This document shows, one piece after another, positions 50,548 through 52,890 of a stretch of 52,890 nt of DNA. Each line of letters starts with the position of its first letter. The stretch's first letter is position 1. Source of the stretch: an uncultured Ruminococcus sp. (GTDB lineage Bacteria; Bacillota; Clostridia; Oscillospirales; Acutalibacteraceae); assembly GCA_902767845.1 (NCBI GenBank), contig CACXIV010000007.1, forward strand, positions 1 through 52,890. The letters are read 5' to 3'. Below the pieces are notes generated by a model. That model saw nothing but the letters and a program-made list of their open reading frames with translations, searched no databases and was not told the DNA's origin. Both the position numbers and the translations under genes were made by a program.

Positions 50548-50637
50548 AAATATATTTACTGTAAATCACACTGTTTTGATCCGCCGTTGTAAAAACTTGA
50601 GCTTTCCAAAGGCGGAGCGCGGTGTCAAGTCCGCGAA

Positions 50638-52890
50638 TTACTTGCTGTTTACAGCAGCCTGAGCGGCAGCGAGTCTTGCGATCGGCACACGGAAGGGTGA
50701 GCACGATACATAGTCAAGACCGATCTTGTGGCAGAACTCTACGGAAGAAGGATCTCCGCCGTGCTCGCCGCAGATACCAACGTGGAGCTTGGGATTAACG
50801 GGCTTGCCGAGCTTAATGGCTGTTTCCATCAGCTTGCCAACGCCTGTCTGATCAAGCTTAGCGAAGGGATCGTTCTCAAAGATCTTTGTATCGTAGTAAG
50901 CTGTGAGGAACTTACCTGCGTCGTCTCTTGAGAAGCCGAAGGTCATCTGAGTAAGGTCGTTAGTACCGAAGCAGAAGAAGTCAGCCTCAGTAGCAATCTC
51001 GTCAGCTGTAAGAGCAGCTCTCGGGATCTCGATCATTGTACCGACCTCATACTTGAGCTCTACGCCTGCAGCGGCGATCTCAGCGTCAGCGGTCTCAACA
51101 ACGACCTTCTTGACGAACTTGAGCTCCTTGAGCTCGCATACGAGCGGGATCATGATCTCGGGCTTAACGTTCCAGTCTGCATGCTCCTTCTGAACCTCGA
51201 TAGCGGCGCGGATAACAGCCTTTGTCTGCATCTTCGCGATCTCGGGATAGGTAACAGCCAGACGGCATCCGCGGTGACCCATCATCGGGTTGAACTCGTG
51301 GAGCGACTGGATCAAAGCCTTGATGTCCTCAACGCTCTTGCCCTGAGCGTCGGCAAGCTTCTTGATGTCCTCTTCCTCTGTGGGAACGAACTCGTGAAGC
51401 GGAGGATCGAGGAAACGAATGGTTACGGGGCATCCCTCGAGAGCCTCGTAGAGAGCCTTAAAGTCGCCCTGCTGATAGGGAAGGATCTTATCAAGCGCGG
51501 CTTCTCTCTCTTCAACTGTATCGGAGCAGATCATCTCGCGGAACGCGGCGATCCTGTCCTCTTCAAAGAACATGTGCTCTGTACGGCAAAGACCGATACC
51601 CTCGGCGCCGAGCTCTCTTGCCTTCTTGGCGTCGGCGGGTGTGTCGGCGTTTGTTCTTACCTTGAGTGTTCTGAACTTGTCAGCCCAAGCCATGATCCTG
51701 CCGAACTCACCTGCGATCTCGGCGTCCTTAGTAGCGATAGCGCCGTCGTAGATGTTACCGGTAGAACCGTCGATCGAGAGGTAGTCGCCCTCGTGGAACT
51801 CTTTGCCTGCGAGTGTGAACTTCTTGTTCTCCTCGTCCATGGCGATATCGCCGCAGCCCGATACGCAGCATGTACCCATACCGCGGGCAACAACGGCAGC
51901 GTGAGAGGTCATACCGCCTCTTACTGTCAGGATACCCTGTGAAGCTTTCATACCTGTGATATCCTCAGGTGAAGTCTCAAGACGAACAAGAACTACCTTT
52001 TCGCCTCTCGCGTTCCACTCCTCGGCGTCCTCTGCCGTGAATACGATCTTGCCGCAAGCAGCGCCGGGAGAAGCGCCTAAGCCCTTGCCGATGGGAGTAG
52101 CAGCCTTGAGAGCGGCTGTGTCGAACTGGGGATGGAGAAGTGTGTCGAGGTTACGGGGATCGATCATAGCGACAGCCTCTTCCTCTGTTCTCATGCCCTC
52201 GTCAACGAGGTCGCATGCGATCTTGAGAGCAGCCTGAGCTGTTCTCTTGCCGTTTCTTGTCTGGAGCATATAGAGCTTGCCGTGCTCAACGGTGAACTCC
52301 ATATCCTGCATATCTCTGTAGTGGTCCTCGAGAGTAGCGCATACCTGTGTGAACTGCTCGAAAGCCTCGGGGAATTTCTCAGCCATCTGAGCGATAGGCA
52401 TAGGAGTACGAACGCCTGCAACAACGTCCTCGCCCTGTGCGTTTGTAAGGAACTCGCCCATCAGCTTCTTCTCGCCTGTAGCGGGGTCACGGGTGAACGC
52501 AACGCCGGTACCGCAGTCGTCGCCCATGTTGCCGAATGCCATTGACTGTACGTTAACGGCAGTACCCCATGAATAGGGGATATCGTTGTCGCGGCGATAT
52601 ACGTTTGCACGGGGGTTGTCCCATGAACGGAATACAGCCATAACAGCGCCCATCAGCTGCTCCTTGGGATCGTCGGGGAAGTCCGCGCCGATTTTAGCCT
52701 TGTATTCAGCTTTAAACTGGGTAGCAAGCTCTTTAAGGTCGTCAGCGTCAAGCTCTACGTCCTGAGTAACGCCCTTCTTGTCTTTCATCTGGTCGATAAG
52801 CTCTTCAAAGTACTTCTTACCAACTTCCATAACTACGTCGGAATACATCTGGATGAATCTTCTGTAGCAGTCCCAAGCCCAACGGGGGTT
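50638..52890 (-). CDS. ppdK: pyruvate, phosphate dikinase (N-terminal part outside window)
   Basis: The visible 751 residues run to the right edge, where the frame is still open (NPRWAWDCYRRFIQ precedes the first internal Met), so about 130 N-terminal residues are missing. The swivelling phosphohistidine domain reads GGMTSHAAVVARGMG, and the PEP/pyruvate domain has CRTEHMFF, GHRGCRLAVTYPEI, FGTNDLTQMTFGFSRDD and the catalytic Cys in GICGEHGGD. It interconverts PEP, AMP and PPi with pyruvate, ATP and Pi, and serves glycolysis in PPi-using anaerobes such as Ruminococcus. A GC-balanced 90-bp gap with no gene separates it from its terminator. Confidence 0.97.
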   Translation of the reverse strand, partial: NPRWAWDCYRRFIQMYSDVVMEVGKKYFEELIDQMKDKKGVTQDVELDADDLKELATQFKAEYKAKIGADFPDDPKEQLMGAVMAVFRSWDNPRANVYRRDNDIPYSWGTAVNVQSMAFGNMGDDCGTGVAFTRDPATGEKKLMGEFLTNAQGEDVVAGVRTPMPIAQMAEKFPEAFEQFTQVCATLEDHYRDMQDMEFTVEHGKLYMLQTRNGKRTAQAALKIACDLVDEGMRTEEEAVAMIDPRNLDTLLHPQFDTAALKAATPIGKGLGASPGAACGKIVFTAEDAEEWNARGEKVVLVRLETSPEDITGMKASQGILTVRGGMTSHAAVVARGMGTCCVSGCGDIAMDEENKKFTLAGKEFHEGDYLSIDGSTGNIYDGAIATKDAEIAGEFGRIMAWADKFRTLKVRTNADTPADAKKARELGAEGIGLCRTEHMFFEEDRIAAFREMICSDTVEEREAALDKILPYQQGDFKALYEALEGCPVTIRFLDPPLHEFVPTEEEDIKKLADAQGKSVEDIKALIQSLHEFNPMMGHRGCRLAVTYPEIAKMQTKAVIRAAIEVQKEHADWNVKPEIMIPLVCELKELKFVKKVVVETADAEIAAAGVELKYEVGTMIEIPRAALTADEIATEADFFCFGTNDLTQMTFGFSRDDAGKFLTAYYDTKIFENDPFAKLDQTGVGKLMETAIKLGKPVNPKLHVGICGEHGGDPSSVEFCHKIGLDYVSCSPFRVPIARLAAAQAAVNSK

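Overview
The window looks like chromosome from a moderately GC-rich, starch-degrading gut Firmicute of the Ruminococcus / Oscillospiraceae type. The evidence is dockerin-bearing amylase and scaffoldin-like proteins (amylosome style), pyruvate phosphate dikinase, a bifunctional AdhE, DUF1015 and Ltp-repeat proteins, and strong AGGAGG ribosome binding sites. I could not run any search, so family names rest on motifs read by eye.

Positions 1-26000 are mostly ordinary chromosome. In order: the end of a surface protein and a 51-aa acidic peptide; a flavin reductase divergent from an 821-aa adenosine-deaminase-like protein with an extra Rossmann-like C-terminal domain; a carbohydrate-binding lipoprotein; a FliB-like protein divergent from an Ltp-repeat lipoprotein; DUF1015; asparaginase; an NlpC/P60 wall hydrolase behind a perfect WalR-type box; an LRR lipoprotein; adhE with a small kinase-like partner; a dCMP deaminase/HD nucleotidase pair divergent from trkA-trkH; apbE; a radical SAM protein; a small DUF6514-like protein; and a three-gene ABC exporter behind a structured, possibly pseudoknotted leader.

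Positions 26273-50465 form an amylosome-like region: a secreted pullulanase/amylase with a dockerin, two large proteins that each combine starch-binding-like domains, cohesin-like domains, Cys-x2-Cys repeat arrays and a dockerin, and one smaller dockerin protein. A 100-bp noncoding tandem repeat lies between the two large genes, and their promoters share a motif.

Inside this region, at about 30180-41112, sits a compact operon for a phage-like particle. Its gene order follows the Bacillus PBSX (xkd) element: small and large terminase, portal, protease/scaffold, decoration protein, HK97-type capsid, neck proteins, tube-like protein, LysM protein, hub, spike, gp25, baseplate J and DUF2313. I see no sheath gene, no tape measure (a 45-aa ORF holds that place), no integrase, no repressor, no fibre and no endolysin. 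It resembles a retained, reduced DNA-packaging element more than an active prophage, and is the best candidate here for an undescribed system.

The window ends inside pyruvate phosphate dikinase on the minus strand (50638-52890).
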